A stretch of 64,000 bases of DNA, from contig CAZWLY010000010.1 of NCBI GenBank assembly GCA_964634465.1, forward strand, positions 82,801-146,800, given 5' to 3'. This stretch comes from CAZWLY01 sp964634465 (GTDB lineage: Bacteria; Desulfobacterota; Desulfarculia; G963662305). Both the position numbers and the translations under genes were made by a program. Positions 9,007 through 18,261 of this stretch are shown one piece after another. The first letter of the stretch is position 1. Every line of letters starts with the position of its first letter. The notes beneath the pieces were generated by a model that was given only the letters and a program-made list of their open reading frames with translations, was not told the origin of the DNA and ran no database searches.

Positions 9007-9867
9007 TCACTTGAACAGCTCGAACAGCGCCTCGGCCCTGGTCGGGTCCACCCCTCGATCGCGGAGGGGATGCTCGATTCCGGCCAGGACCACCTGGTCG
9101 TAGCTCGGCCGCTCCTTCCGGTAGATGATCCCGAGGGGGATGCGTTCGTCCTGGGGGCGAAGCAGCAGTTTCAAGGCGGCCATGAGCTCGCCGGGATCAT
9201 GTTCCGGCCCCAGCTCGTAGCAGCGGGCGTTGTAGTAGTCATAGGTGTGGACCTTGTCCCACGAGACGCAGGGCTGGAGCACGTTTAGAAGGGCGAAGCC
9301 CCGGTGGCTGACGGCGGCTTTGATCAGCTCGGTCAAGTGCTCGCCCCTGGCCGAGTAGCCCTGGGCGACGAAGCCGCAGCCCTGGCTTACGGCCAAGGCC
9401 AGCGGATTCATCGGCTGGACGGCCAGGCCCCGGGGCTGGAGTTTGGCCCTGGTCCCTTCCTCGGTCGTCGGCGAGGCCTGGCCTTTGGTCAGGCCGTAGA
9501 CCCGATTGTCGTGGACGATGAGGGTGATGTCGATGTTGCGCCGCACGGCCGAGACGAAGTGGTTGCCGCCCTCGCCGTAGGCCCCGCCGTCGCCGGCGTG
9601 GACGATGACGGTCAGGTCGTCGGCGGCCAGCTTGGCCGTGGTGGCCGAGGCCACCTCCCGGCCGTGTAAGCCGTCGAAGGTGTTGACCCGAAGGTAATGG
9701 GGCAGCTTGGGGGCCTGGCCGATGCCGGAGCACATCAAAACCTTGTGGGGCGGCAAATTGAGCTCGACCAGGGCCTTCTTGACCGCGGCCAGGATGCCGA
9801 AGTTGCCGCAGCCGGGGCACCAAGCGATCTCGACGTCGCTGTTGTAGTCGTTGAGGCTCACGCTCAT
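9007..9867 (-). CDS. korB: 2-oxoacid:ferredoxin oxidoreductase, beta subunit
   Basis: A 286-residue TPP-binding subunit. WCPGCGNFGILAA near residue 18 and the thiamine pyrophosphate motif GDGGAYGEGGNHF followed by DNRVYGLTKGQASPT identify the PorB/KorB family. The ATG at 9867 is preferred; a TTG two codons upstream overlaps the alpha-subunit stop. With the alpha subunit it oxidatively decarboxylates a 2-oxoacid to an acyl-CoA and reduces ferredoxin, or runs in reverse for CO2 fixation in anaerobes. No ferredoxin-like delta subunit is encoded next to it. Choice among 2-oxoglutarate, pyruvate and branched-chain acids is open. Confidence 0.9.
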   Translation of the reverse strand: MSVSLNDYNSDVEIAWCPGCGNFGILAAVKKALVELNLPPHKVLMCSGIGQAPKLPHYLRVNTFDGLHGREVASATTAKLAADDLTVIVHAGDGGAYGEGGNHFVSAVRRNIDITLIVHDNRVYGLTKGQASPTTEEGTRAKLQPRGLAVQPMNPLALAVSQGCGFVAQGYSARGEHLTELIKAAVSHRGFALLNVLQPCVSWDKVHTYDYYNARCYELGPEHDPGELMAALKLLLRPQDERIPLGIIYRKERPSYDQVVLAGIEHPLRDRGVDPTRAEALFELFK

Positions 9868-9869
9868 GC

Positions 9870-11558
9870 TCAAATCTCCTCCACCAGACGGGCCAAGAGC
9901 CCGTCCACGGTGAACGGCCGTCCGTCCAGTTTGGTGATGATAACGTCCACCTCCCTGAGACAGACCTCGCGGATGAGAGAGGCCAGCTCGCCCCCGACCG
10001 AGGCCTCGACGACGATCAGCGGCGAGGCGTTCTTCAGCAGGGCGGCCAGTTCCTCCTCGGGCGGCGGCCAGAGCCAGGTCAGGTTGACGTGGGCCGCCTC
10101 CCGACCCGTCTCGGCCAGGCGGCCGACGGCCTCGGCCGCGGTCTCAAAGGTCGAGCCCCAACTGACCACCACCGGCCCGCCGTTCAGGGGACCGGTCAAC
10201 TCCGGCGGCCAGGCGTTCTCGGCCACGGCCAGCGCCTTGCTCCGGCGCTTCAAGGCCATCTTCTCGGCCTCCTCGGCCCGCTCGGTGAGATATCCGTCCT
10301 GGTCGTGCTCGTCGGAGTCGACCACGACCAGATGCCGGGAGACGCCCGGCGCGGCCAGGGGCGAGATGCCGTCTTCGGTCAGGGCGAAGCGGCGGTAGAC
10401 GTCGAGTTCGGCGAGCTCGGCGGGGGTCAGGAAGTGACGCTCGCTGGGAAGCCCCTCGATGGACGGCGGCTCGATCGTCGCCTGGGAGTCGTGAAGGAGC
10501 TGGTCGGTCATAACGAAGACCGGCGTCTGGTAGCGTTCGGCCAGGTCGAAGGCCTGGGCGGTGACCTCGAAGCAGTCGCGGATGTTCTTCGGGGCGAGGA
10601 CGATCCGGGGGAAGAAGCCGTGGCCGGCGTGGCGGACCAGGTTCAGATCGCCCTGGGCCAGCCGGGTCGGCAGTCCGGTGGCGGGACCGGGTCGCTGGGC
10701 CAGGACGATGACCGCCGGGGTCTCGATCATGCCCAGGAGCGAAACCCCCTCGGTCATCAGGCAGAAGCCGCCGCCGCTGGTGGCGGTCATCGCTCTGGCC
10801 CCGGCGTAGGCCGCGCCGGCGACCATGTTGATCGCCGCCACCTCGTCCTCGGCCTGCTCGACGACGATCCCGGCCCGCTTCGACCACGCGGCCAGGTTGA
10901 CCAACACGCCGGTGGCCGGGCTCATCGGGTAGCCGGCGACGAAGGTCGCCCCGCCGGCTACCGCGCCCAGGGCGACGGCCTGGGCTCCGGAGAGCCACAT
11001 CCGGCCGTTGGGCTCGCCTTTGGGCAGGGCGAAGCGACCGGTCGCACCCCACTCCTCGATTGCAACCCGACCCAGATCGGCCGCCTTGAGGTTGATCGCG
11101 GTCAACTCGTCGTTGCCGGCGAAGCGTTCCCGGATCACCGTCTCGATCAGACCGCCGTCGAGGCCCAGCAGGCCGGCCAACGCCGCGAGGGCGACCGTTC
11201 CGGCCGCCTTGTCCGAGCCGGCCTCGACGGCCAGGTCCCTCAAGAAGAAGGGCGCGGCGCCCTCTAGGCCCCAGTCCGCCTGGCAGATGACGAGCCCATC
11301 GGGGCTCAAAAGATCGGCGAAGGACTCGGCCGCCTCCCTGGTTTGGGCGACCAGGAGGTCGATGTGATCGGTGATTCCGGCCAGCTCCCGCTCCGAGCAG
11401 CGCAGGTGGGAAAAACTGAGCCCGCCCCTGATCCGGGACTCGGCGTCGTTGCGGGCGAAGGCGAACAGCCCGGCCCTGGTGATCGCCCGACCGAGCATCT
11501 CGCTGGTGGTGGCCATGCCCTGGCCGGCCGCGCCGGCGATGCGGATGCTCAGCTCCAT
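9870..11558 (-). CDS. korA: 2-oxoacid:ferredoxin oxidoreductase, fused gamma-alpha subunit
   Basis: A 562-residue subunit in which a gamma domain (residues 1-180, opening with IAGAAGQGMATTSEMLGRA) is fused to the pyrimidine-binding alpha domain (from about 190, with GYPMSPATGVL). This two-subunit architecture is typical of KorAB-type enzymes. The ATG at 11558 follows AAGGAGG. The stop lies within the start region of the beta gene, so both subunits are made in step. Confidence 0.9.
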   Translation of the reverse strand: MELSIRIAGAAGQGMATTSEMLGRAITRAGLFAFARNDAESRIRGGLSFSHLRCSERELAGITDHIDLLVAQTREAAESFADLLSPDGLVICQADWGLEGAAPFFLRDLAVEAGSDKAAGTVALAALAGLLGLDGGLIETVIRERFAGNDELTAINLKAADLGRVAIEEWGATGRFALPKGEPNGRMWLSGAQAVALGAVAGGATFVAGYPMSPATGVLVNLAAWSKRAGIVVEQAEDEVAAINMVAGAAYAGARAMTATSGGGFCLMTEGVSLLGMIETPAVIVLAQRPGPATGLPTRLAQGDLNLVRHAGHGFFPRIVLAPKNIRDCFEVTAQAFDLAERYQTPVFVMTDQLLHDSQATIEPPSIEGLPSERHFLTPAELAELDVYRRFALTEDGISPLAAPGVSRHLVVVDSDEHDQDGYLTERAEEAEKMALKRRSKALAVAENAWPPELTGPLNGGPVVVSWGSTFETAAEAVGRLAETGREAAHVNLTWLWPPPEEELAALLKNASPLIVVEASVGGELASLIREVCLREVDVIITKLDGRPFTVDGLLARLVEEI

Positions 11559-11699
11559 GGGGCCTCCTTATCCAGACATGCGAGACATATTATACTCCAT
11601 GAACGTCCCCTTCGCTCTCCCGGCGGCCGGCCGGGCTTGACATCGGCCGGGAATGGGTGTTGGCTGTGGCTCGGCTCTTCTGAAGGGAAAGGGCGACGG

Positions 11700-12575
11700 A
11701 TGGCGGCGATCGACATAAACGTGGTTCAAGTCCTGGCCGGGGCGGTGGCGATCAGCTTCTCGTCCGTCTTCGTCAAGTTGGCCCACATCGGCCCCACTGC
11801 GGCCGGGTTCTACCGGGTCTTCTTCGGTGGGCTGGTTCTGCTCGGCCTGGTCGTCGCCCGCCGGGAGCGTCTCTGGCAGGGGCGGCGGCCCTTCCTCCTG
11901 GCCGCGGCGGCCGGACTGGCCTTCGCCCTGGATTTGACCTTCTGGCATGTCTCCATCCACTTCATCGGTCCCGGCCTGGCCACCATCCTGGCCAACTTCC
12001 AGGTCTTCTTCCTAGCCGCCATCGGCGTTATCTTCATGGGCGAGCGCCTCAGCCCGCGTCTGGGTCTGGCCATTCCGCTGTCGCTCGCCGGGCTGTTGTT
12101 GCTGGTCGGACCCGACTGGTCCAACCTGGGCGAGAGGTATCAGCTCGGCGTTCTCTGCGGCCTGGCCACGGCGGTCTGCTACACCGCCTATCTGCTGACG
12201 TTGCGCCGGACGAGGGGCGTGGCCAGACCGCTGTCGTCGCTGGCCAATATGGCCGTCATCTCGCTTACCTGCGCCGCCTTTCTGGCCGTCGAGGTGCCGC
12301 TTCTGGGCGAGAGCTTCGCCATCGTCGACGGCCAGACCTGGGCCTCGCTCCTGGGCCTGGGCGTCGCCGCCCAGGTCCTGGGCTGGGTCTGGATCTCCCA
12401 GGGGCTGCCCAAGATGGACGCCTCCCGGGGCGGGCTGGTGCTCTTCCTGCAGCCGACCCTGGCCTTCCTGTGGGACATCGTCATCTTCTCCCGGCCGACC
12501 GGGATGATCGACGCCGCCGGCGCGACGCTGGCCCTGGGGGCGATCTACCTCGGCCTGACCAGCCGGACGTCTTGA
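11700..12575 (+). CDS. EamA/DMT-family transporter
   Basis: A 291-residue inner-membrane protein with ten predicted membrane segments in two homologous halves. The EamA signature is visible: SSVFVKLAHIGPTAAGFYRVFFGGL near residue 20, and in the second half a helix ending in LGAIYLGLTS. The ATG at 11700 is preceded by AAGGGAAAGGGCG. Family members export amino acids, purines or other metabolites; no substrate can be assigned. It diverges from korA across a 141-bp gap. Confidence 0.85.
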   Translation: MAAIDINVVQVLAGAVAISFSSVFVKLAHIGPTAAGFYRVFFGGLVLLGLVVARRERLWQGRRPFLLAAAAGLAFALDLTFWHVSIHFIGPGLATILANFQVFFLAAIGVIFMGERLSPRLGLAIPLSLAGLLLLVGPDWSNLGERYQLGVLCGLATAVCYTAYLLTLRRTRGVARPLSSLANMAVISLTCAAFLAVEVPLLGESFAIVDGQTWASLLGLGVAAQVLGWVWISQGLPKMDASRGGLVLFLQPTLAFLWDIVIFSRPTGMIDAAGATLALGAIYLGLTSRTS

Positions 12576-12696
12576 TCGGGGTGTTCTTCACCCCGGCCGC
12601 CGCGGCCCCGAAGGCCTTGGCTCGACCCCGGCCAGGGGTTAGAATCGATACCAGGCGTCCCGCCCGGACGGACCAGTCAGCCAGGAGAAAACGACC

Positions 12697-13364
12697 ATGT
12701 CCCAGACCTACCAGCCCGGCAGCGACTGGCGGACCAAGCCCACCGACCGCTTCGTCTTGAAGTGGATCAAGCTTAACCTGTCGGCCAGGGTCGCGCCCCG
12801 ACTGGCCGAGTTCGACCGACTCAGTCCGTGGCAGGTCACCGCCGCCTCGGCCGCGTTGGGCGTCCTCGGCGGCCTCTTCCTGGCCCTGGGTTGGGGTTTT
12901 GCGGCCGGGCTCGCCGCCCTTGTCTCCCAGGTCCTGGACGGCGCCGACGGCCAGTTGGCCCGACCGACCGGTCGGGTCTCGCCGGCCGGGCGTTTATCGA
13001 CTCGGTCCTGGACCGCTATCCCGACGCGGCCATGGTCATCGGGATCACGCTCTACCTGGTCCGGCTGCCCGGCGGCGGCGGCGACTGGCGGCTGGTCTGC
13101 CTGGGCTTTCTGGCTCTGGCCGGCAGCGGCCTGATCTCCTACACCACCGCCCGGGCGACGACGCTCGATATCGATTTGGGCCCGCCGACCTATGCCAGCA
13201 AGGGAACGCGGATGTCGGTGACGATCGTCTGCGCCCTGGCAAGCCCGCTCGTCGATACCGCCCCCTTGGCGGCGCTGGTCTATCTGGCCGTCCACCCCAA
13301 CGCCGTGGTCGTCAAACGGCTGATCACGGCTCATCGCCAGGCCGGACCGCGGGAGCGGGCATGA
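12697..13364 (+). pseudogene. CDP-alcohol phosphatidyltransferase, single frameshift
   Basis: Two overlapping frames together encode one membrane CDP-alcohol phosphatidyltransferase of about 222 residues. Frame 1 (from ATG 12697) carries the first half of the catalytic motif, DGADGQLAR; the second half, FIDSVLDRYPD, lies in another frame. The complete D-G-x2-A-R-xn-G-x3-D-x3-D signature reappears if one G is added to the GGG at 12988-12990, giving GRVSPAGAFIDSVLD. The flanks show no other damage. The cause is a recent mutation, programmed slippage or a read error. The frame-2 stop overlaps the next gene by four bases, as in a normal operon. Confidence 0.82.
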
Positions 13365-13897
13365 CCAGGCCGACCGAAGTCGGGGTCATCCACGGCCGCT
13401 TCCAGGTTCCCCACAACGACCACCTGGTCTACCTCCTGGCCGGCAAGGAGCGCTGCCGACACCTGGTGGTCGGGATCACCAACCCCGACCCGTCATTGAC
13501 CAAACCCGACCCGGCCGATCCGGCCCGCTCCAACCCGGCGGCCAACCCGCTGACCTATTTCGAGCGCTACACCATGATTCGGGCGGCGTTGATCGAAGCC
13601 GGTCTGGCCGAAGGCGAGTTTTCCATCGTCCCCCTGCCGATCAACGTTCCCGAGCTGATCGGTCACTACGTTCCGAGCGAGGCGACCTTTTATCTGACCA
13701 TCTACGACGACTGGGGCCAGGCCAAGCTCAAGCGCTTGGAAGGGTTGGGGCTCAACTGCGAGGTGATGTGGGAGCGCCCCCTCGAGGAGAAGGGCGTCAC
13801 CGCCTCCCGCGTTCGGCGGCTGATGATCGAGGGCGGCGACTGGCCGAGTCTGGTCCCGAAGGCGGTCGAGAGGCTGATGGCGGCGCGTTCAGACTGA
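13361..13897 (+). CDS. nucleotidyltransferase, archaeal-type NMN adenylyltransferase-like
   Basis: A 178-residue Rossmann nucleotidyltransferase. The HxGH-type site reads IHGRFQVPHNDHLVYL near residue 10, and the C-terminal TASRVRRLM corresponds to the ISSTxxR phosphate-binding motif. Length and motifs resemble NadM-type nicotinamide-mononucleotide adenylyltransferases. Because it is coupled (ATGA overlap) to a CDP-alcohol phosphatidyltransferase, an alternative is that it makes the nucleotide-activated alcohol used by that enzyme. Confidence 0.8.
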   Translation: MTRPTEVGVIHGRFQVPHNDHLVYLLAGKERCRHLVVGITNPDPSLTKPDPADPARSNPAANPLTYFERYTMIRAALIEAGLAEGEFSIVPLPINVPELIGHYVPSEATFYLTIYDDWGQAKLKRLEGLGLNCEVMWERPLEEKGVTASRVRRLMIEGGDWPSLVPKAVERLMAARSD

Positions 13898-13944
13898 CGG
13901 CCCGCCCCAAGGCGCCTGGGAGCCGACCCGACCGGCTCCCGGTC

Positions 13945-15594
13945 TCAAGCCTTCAAGTCGATCAGCGACTCGCCGTCAAGCGGCTCCGGCTCCGGGGCCA
14001 GGCTGTCCACGGCCGGGGCCTGGGCAAGCCGGCGGACGCCCAACGAGGTGACGGTGTAGCCCAGGCTCTTTAAGGCCCGGTGGAGGCGATCGGTCCATTG
14101 GCGGGTGAAGCTCACCGCCTCCTTGCGGGCCAGGTAGATGTTGGCCATGATCTCCTTGGCCCGGCGGTCCAGGCCCAGATCGACCCGAATCGGGCCCAGC
14201 CGGGACATGTCCAACAGGAAGACCAGCCGCAGCGGTCCGTCGCCCCGGTCCCGGCCCCGCCGACCCCGGCCGGGCTGGAAGAGGTAGAGTTGGCCGGCGG
14301 CGATCTCCTGGGGAAGCGCCAGGGGAAGGGGGACCAGCAGCGCCGAGTCGGTTTCGGCGGCGGCGGCGTTGATGACCTGGGTCGCCTCCAGACCCCGGAC
14401 CGCCTCGTGGACCTTGGCCAGCAGGCTCGACGCCTGGCGCTGGGGGCTGAGACCCATCCGCACCAGGAACCGCTCCAAGGCCTCCTTCATCTCCTCGACC
14501 GCCTGGGGCGTCTGGGCCGGCCTGGTCTTGATCGTCGCGATCAACCGAGGCCAGAAATTCTCCACCACGCGGCGGGCCCGACGGACGGTCTCCTCTTTCT
14601 CCGCTCCGGCCTCCTCGGTCCCGACCGCCCGCCAGGCCCGCTCGACGATCCGGGCGACGTCCTTCAAGACGATTCTCTTGACCTGGGCGAGCGACTCGGG
14701 CGTCAGACGGGCGGCCCGGTCTCGGCCCGCCGGCGCCAGCAGCCCCAGCCAGCGTCTGAGCGCCCGCCTCAGAGGCGGAAAATCTTCGGCCAGACGTTTC
14801 GGCTCGGCCGCCGCCTCTTCCAGACGCCCGGCCAGGGCCATCAGCCGGGGCTTGAGGCCCTGGGCCAACATTTCGATCCGGGCCGCCCGGCCGGATTTCG
14901 TCTGTGGCCCGGCCGGGGACCGGACCTCGACCGCCTCTCTGCTCCCGGCCTCCTCCCGGCTCGGCGAGAGCTGGGCCCGGAGGGCCTGGGTCAGATTTTT
15001 TATCGCCTCGACCTTGAGCGGCCCGGCCGCCTTGGCCAGCCGGGCCAGGGCCGGTTCCAGATCGAGGCCCAGGCGGGCCGGCAGCTCTTTGAGTTTGTCG
15101 GCCGTAGCGGCCGGGTCGACCGGGTCGGGCTTGATCAACGAGCGCTTGAGGGCGGCCATGGCCAGCCGGGTTTCGCTCTCAAGCGGGCTCTTCGGCGCAG
15201 CGGGCAGATCGGCCAGAGCGGCGATGAGCTCCTTGATGACCGGGGCCAGGGGCCGGGCGTCGGCCTGGGCGGCGGTCAAGAGGCGGACCAGAGGCTGAAT
15301 CTGGCCGGCTTGGCCGCCTTGGTCGAGAAGTCTCAAGACCACCTCGCCCGTCTCTCCGGTCGGGACCGACTCGACCCGGACCTGGATTTCCTGGCCGGCC
15401 TTGAGGCCCAGTCGGTTGGGCGCGGTCAGGGTCCGGCCCAGGATCTCCAGGAGCACCCGCCCCGGCTCCACTTCGGCCGCCACCTTGGCCAGGAGAATCT
15501 GGCCTGGGGTCAAGGCGCTCGTCTGCCTGACGCCGAGCCTGTCGGTCGGCGCGGCGGATTTCAGTTGGGCCAGGATCAGGCCTTCGATATCCAT
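13945..15594 (-). CDS. FliK-like hook-length-control domain protein
   Basis: A 549-residue Ala/Leu/Arg-rich protein starting at the ATG at 15594 (GGGAGGCGG upstream); the open frame further upstream runs antisense through DUF2333 and is not used. The N-terminal 100 residues form a beta-rich domain, followed by a long helical region. The C-terminus (about 430-520) has the pattern LVFLLDMSRLGPIRVDLGL then SLGYTVTSLGVRR, resembling the C-terminal domain of flagellar FliK. No other flagellar structural genes lie adjacent, so a role in hook-length control is only suggested. Confidence 0.65.
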   Translation of the reverse strand: MDIEGLILAQLKSAAPTDRLGVRQTSALTPGQILLAKVAAEVEPGRVLLEILGRTLTAPNRLGLKAGQEIQVRVESVPTGETGEVVLRLLDQGGQAGQIQPLVRLLTAAQADARPLAPVIKELIAALADLPAAPKSPLESETRLAMAALKRSLIKPDPVDPAATADKLKELPARLGLDLEPALARLAKAAGPLKVEAIKNLTQALRAQLSPSREEAGSREAVEVRSPAGPQTKSGRAARIEMLAQGLKPRLMALAGRLEEAAAEPKRLAEDFPPLRRALRRWLGLLAPAGRDRAARLTPESLAQVKRIVLKDVARIVERAWRAVGTEEAGAEKEETVRRARRVVENFWPRLIATIKTRPAQTPQAVEEMKEALERFLVRMGLSPQRQASSLLAKVHEAVRGLEATQVINAAAAETDSALLVPLPLALPQEIAAGQLYLFQPGRGRRGRDRGDGPLRLVFLLDMSRLGPIRVDLGLDRRAKEIMANIYLARKEAVSFTRQWTDRLHRALKSLGYTVTSLGVRRLAQAPAVDSLAPEPEPLDGESLIDLKA

Positions 15595-15696
15595 CTCTGG
15601 GCCGCCTCCCTGGTTGTGACCGGCCGGTGAGTGTGTTACATACTCTAGCAGTCTATCATAGCCACGTAATCGACGGACCAGACGCGGAGTGAAACG

Positions 15697-16716
15697 ATGA
15701 CAGCGGACAACGACACCGAAAAAACCGGCAAGCGACGCCGGTACGGCTGGAAATTCTGGATCGGGGCGGCGCTGGCCGTCGTCATCGTCTGGTGGGGCTG
15801 GTCCTGGCTGAACTCCGACTCCAAGGAGGAGGCCGCCACCGAGTCGCCCCCGGCGGCGGTCGTCCCCTCCACCGAGACCGAGGGCAAGGAGCCGGTCATC
15901 ACCCAGCAGCCCATCGAGGACGATAGGGTGGTCGGCCTGGCCTTCACCGACGCCGTCATCGATCTGGTCCAAGGCGAACTGGACCGCTTTTTGGGCTGGC
16001 GGCCCAACGATATAATCATCGGCCGGGTGACCGACAACGTCCGCAATTACCAGTTGGGCGTCCTGGACGTGGTCCGCCGGGTGATGCTGGCCTTCAACGA
16101 CAAGATGGCCCGCTTCGGCTCGACCTACAAGATGAACGAGCACCTGGAGAAGGCCTTCACCGACTTGAACTTCTCGGCCTACAAGTTCTGGTTCCCGTCC
16201 ACCGAGTCGGTCTACCGCGACGCCATCCGGGAGCTCGACGCCTACCGCCGGGGGCTCTTGAGCCCGGAGCAAGTGGGCAAGGGCGGCAGCAAGTCGGCCT
16301 TCTTCCCCCGGGGCGACAACCTCATCTTTCTACTCGGCCAGCTTCGCGAGGTTCTCGGCTCCTGCCAGAACGACCTGACCAAGAACCGGGAGGACGACGG
16401 TTCGCCGGTCAGCCACTTCTCGGTGGACGACTACTTCTACTACGCCTACGGGGCGCTCAAGGCGACGCTCAAGATCATGAAGGCGGTCAAGATCGACTTC
16501 AGAGAGGAGATCAGGGCCAAGAGCGCCGGGCCGCTGGTGGACGACATCATCAATACCTTGGCCCGGCCGGTGGGGATGCTCGACGACAGCGAACCGATGA
16601 TCGTCATCGACCGGCCGATCACCTCCATCTTCAACAACCACCGGGCCCAGATCAACCGGCCGGTGGCCGACGTCCGGCAGAAGATGGCCTCGCTCCAGGC
16701 CACCTTGGCCAAGTAG
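15697..16716 (+). CDS. DUF2333 family protein
   Basis: A 339-residue protein with a basic N-terminus, a transmembrane segment at residues 22-40 (FWIGAALAVVIVWWGWSWL) and a helical periplasmic domain. The sequences FLGWRPNDIIIGRVTDN and RFGSTYKMNEHLEKA match DUF2333, a proteobacterial family of unknown function. It diverges from the FliK-like gene across 100 bp and is followed by two strong hairpins. Confidence 0.82.
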   Translation: MTADNDTEKTGKRRRYGWKFWIGAALAVVIVWWGWSWLNSDSKEEAATESPPAAVVPSTETEGKEPVITQQPIEDDRVVGLAFTDAVIDLVQGELDRFLGWRPNDIIIGRVTDNVRNYQLGVLDVVRRVMLAFNDKMARFGSTYKMNEHLEKAFTDLNFSAYKFWFPSTESVYRDAIRELDAYRRGLLSPEQVGKGGSKSAFFPRGDNLIFLLGQLREVLGSCQNDLTKNREDDGSPVSHFSVDDYFYYAYGALKATLKIMKAVKIDFREEIRAKSAGPLVDDIINTLARPVGMLDDSEPMIVIDRPITSIFNNHRAQINRPVADVRQKMASLQATLAK

Positions 16717-16743
16717 CCGTTCGTTTTCCAACCACCTTCGGCT

Positions 16744-16811
16744 GGGCCGGCTCTCGGAGCCGGCCCGGCCGCAAAGACTCCGCCCCCCCGGCGCTTGTTT
16801 CCGGGGGGGCG
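16744..16811 (+). terminator. two consecutive strong GC hairpins
   Basis: Two perfect inverted repeats follow DUF2333. The first is GGGCCGGCTC / GAGCCGGCCC (16744-16753 and 16757-16766, loop TCG). The second is CGCCCCCCCGG / CCGGGGGGGCG (16781-16791 and 16801-16811, loop of 9). No good T-run follows, so they may act as bidirectional barriers between the converging genes rather than classic intrinsic terminators. Confidence 0.6.
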
Positions 16812-16835
16812 CGGCCAAGTTTTCTGGTCGGCGAT

Positions 16836-17117
16836 TCAGCGCAGGATGAGCAGGTCCACGGCCTGATTGCCCTTGACCGCGTGCAGCTCCCGGAGGCGGT
16901 CCGGCTCAGATTCGGCGATGAGGGAGGCCGTCTTTTCGGCCAGCGTCATGGCTTCGAGGAGGTCCAGGTCGGAGTTCCGTTCGACGGGCCGGGACAGATC
17001 GATCACGTCGGCCCCGCCCGGTCTGGCGGTCGGCTCGCCGGTCGAGCCCGCCGCCGGGCGCTGAGAGCGCTGCGGCCTGAGCTCGACGGGCTTGGGGAAT
17101 GTGACTATCTTGACCAT
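16836..17117 (-). CDS. small hypothetical protein
   Basis: A 93-residue frame from the ATG at 17117, opening MVKIVTFPKPVELRP. It has a Pro/Arg/Gly-rich middle and a helical C-terminus (EAMTLAEKTASLIAESEPD). No recognised family, no signal peptide and no clear Shine-Dalgarno sequence. The open frame extends upstream to another ATG at 17243 with very basic residues, which could be the true start. Coding potential is supported mainly by the ordered C-terminal half. Confidence 0.4.
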   Translation of the reverse strand: MVKIVTFPKPVELRPQRSQRPAAGSTGEPTARPGGADVIDLSRPVERNSDLDLLEAMTLAEKTASLIAESEPDRLRELHAVKGNQAVDLLILR

Positions 17118-17346
17118 CTGAGTTCGCTTCGAACACTTCGCCTTAATCCTTCTATCGGCCCCTCGGGCTTGAGACTTGAGGATTTTTTGCCGGCGGTCGT
17201 TTTTTTTCGGGGCTTGGTCACAGAAAAGCTTCATGGCAGCCACAACGTAGCTAGGCCGGACCTCGAAGCCGTTGCCAGTCCGTTCTTGGTTGGTCTATGC
17301 TGATTATAAGGGCAAAAGTTTTGTCTCATCAGACCAAGGAGGGCGC

Positions 17347-17793
17347 ATGGGCAAGCTGGACGGGCTGATCATTCGGGCCATGAAGCCGGAGGACCTGGAG
17401 GCCATCGTCGAAATCGACACCAAGGTGCTGGGAAAGTCCAGGCCGGAGTACTGGCAGATGAAGATGGACATCGCCGAGGCCCGCTCGCCGATGGCTTCGC
17501 TGGTGGCCGAGGTGGACGGCAAGGTGATCGGCTTCATGTTGGGCGACGCCAGCGGCTGGGAGTACGGCATCCCCGAGACGGTGGGCTACATCGACACCTT
17601 GGGTGTCGATCCCGACTACATGGGCCGGGGCGTGGGCCGGACGCTGGCCGAGGAGATGGTCAACCACCTCAGGAAAGTCGGGGTGACGACCGTCTACACC
17701 TACGTCAACTGGCGCGACGGCGACCTGTTGAGCTTCTTCGACGCCATGGGGTTTAGGCGCGGCGACATGATCAACCTCGAGATGGACATCTGA
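17347..17793 (+). CDS. GNAT-family N-acetyltransferase
   Basis: A 148-residue Gcn5-related acetyltransferase. It opens with IIRAMKPEDLEAIVEID and has the acetyl-CoA pyrophosphate loop GVDPDYMGRGVGRTLAEEMV near residue 85 (Q/RxxGxG/A motif as MGRGVG). The ATG at 17347 follows AAGGAGGG. The form resembles RimI-like protein or small-molecule acetylases. A possible promoter, TTGCCA 17272-17277 with TATGCT 17296-17301 (18-bp spacer), lies just upstream. Confidence 0.88.
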   Translation: MGKLDGLIIRAMKPEDLEAIVEIDTKVLGKSRPEYWQMKMDIAEARSPMASLVAEVDGKVIGFMLGDASGWEYGIPETVGYIDTLGVDPDYMGRGVGRTLAEEMVNHLRKVGVTTVYTYVNWRDGDLLSFFDAMGFRRGDMINLEMDI

Positions 17794-18261
17794 GCGGCCG
17801 GCCGGCCCGGGAGCGGCGACCGGCCGCCGACATCGTCTCATCCGATAGATTATTATCAAATAACGATCATCGACCGCAGCCCATCGCCGGACTGGCGAGC
17901 GCTCGAGAGGGGGCTTTGGCGGGTCCGATGTCGGCCAACCTCCCCTTTTGGGTGAACATTTTGCCGCCCGGACAATAATTCTAGATAATTTGAGAAAACT
18001 TGAGAATATTTGAGCTGCACGTAGTTCAGAAATGTGGACAAACCTGCCCACAACTGTGGACAGCTCGATAACCGGCTGAATAGAATGGGCTTTGGGAACG
18101 GGCGCTAAAGGCTGTAATTTCAAGGGGCGTGCCGTAGATACCCTTAATCTCCCAACATATTTACCCTCGCCGGCTGTGGACTGGAGACGGAAGCCCATCG
18201 CCCCCATTGGGGCGAGCGGACGTTGACGGGCTTGAGTCCACCACTCAGAATATTCACCATA
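17794..18261. other. oriC: probable replication origin (oriC) upstream of dnaA
   Basis: A 468-bp gene-free region immediately before dnaA. It contains DnaA-box-like nonamers TGTGGACAA at 18033-18041 and TGTGGACAG at 18055-18063 (reverse-strand form of TTATCCACA with one or two changes). Next to them is an AT-rich block at 17970-18015 with three tandem 10-mers, TTGAGAAAAC, TTGAGAATAT and TTGAGCTGCA (17990-18019), a plausible unwinding element. A weaker TGTGGACTG lies at 18175-18183. Position, boxes and AT-rich repeats together support an origin; the number of boxes is low, so replication activity is inferred. Confidence 0.7.

Noticed and set aside
15595..16272. N-terminal extension of the FliK-like protein
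   Set aside because: This part of the frame is antisense to DUF2333; the ATG at 15594 has a ribosome site and fits the promoter gap.
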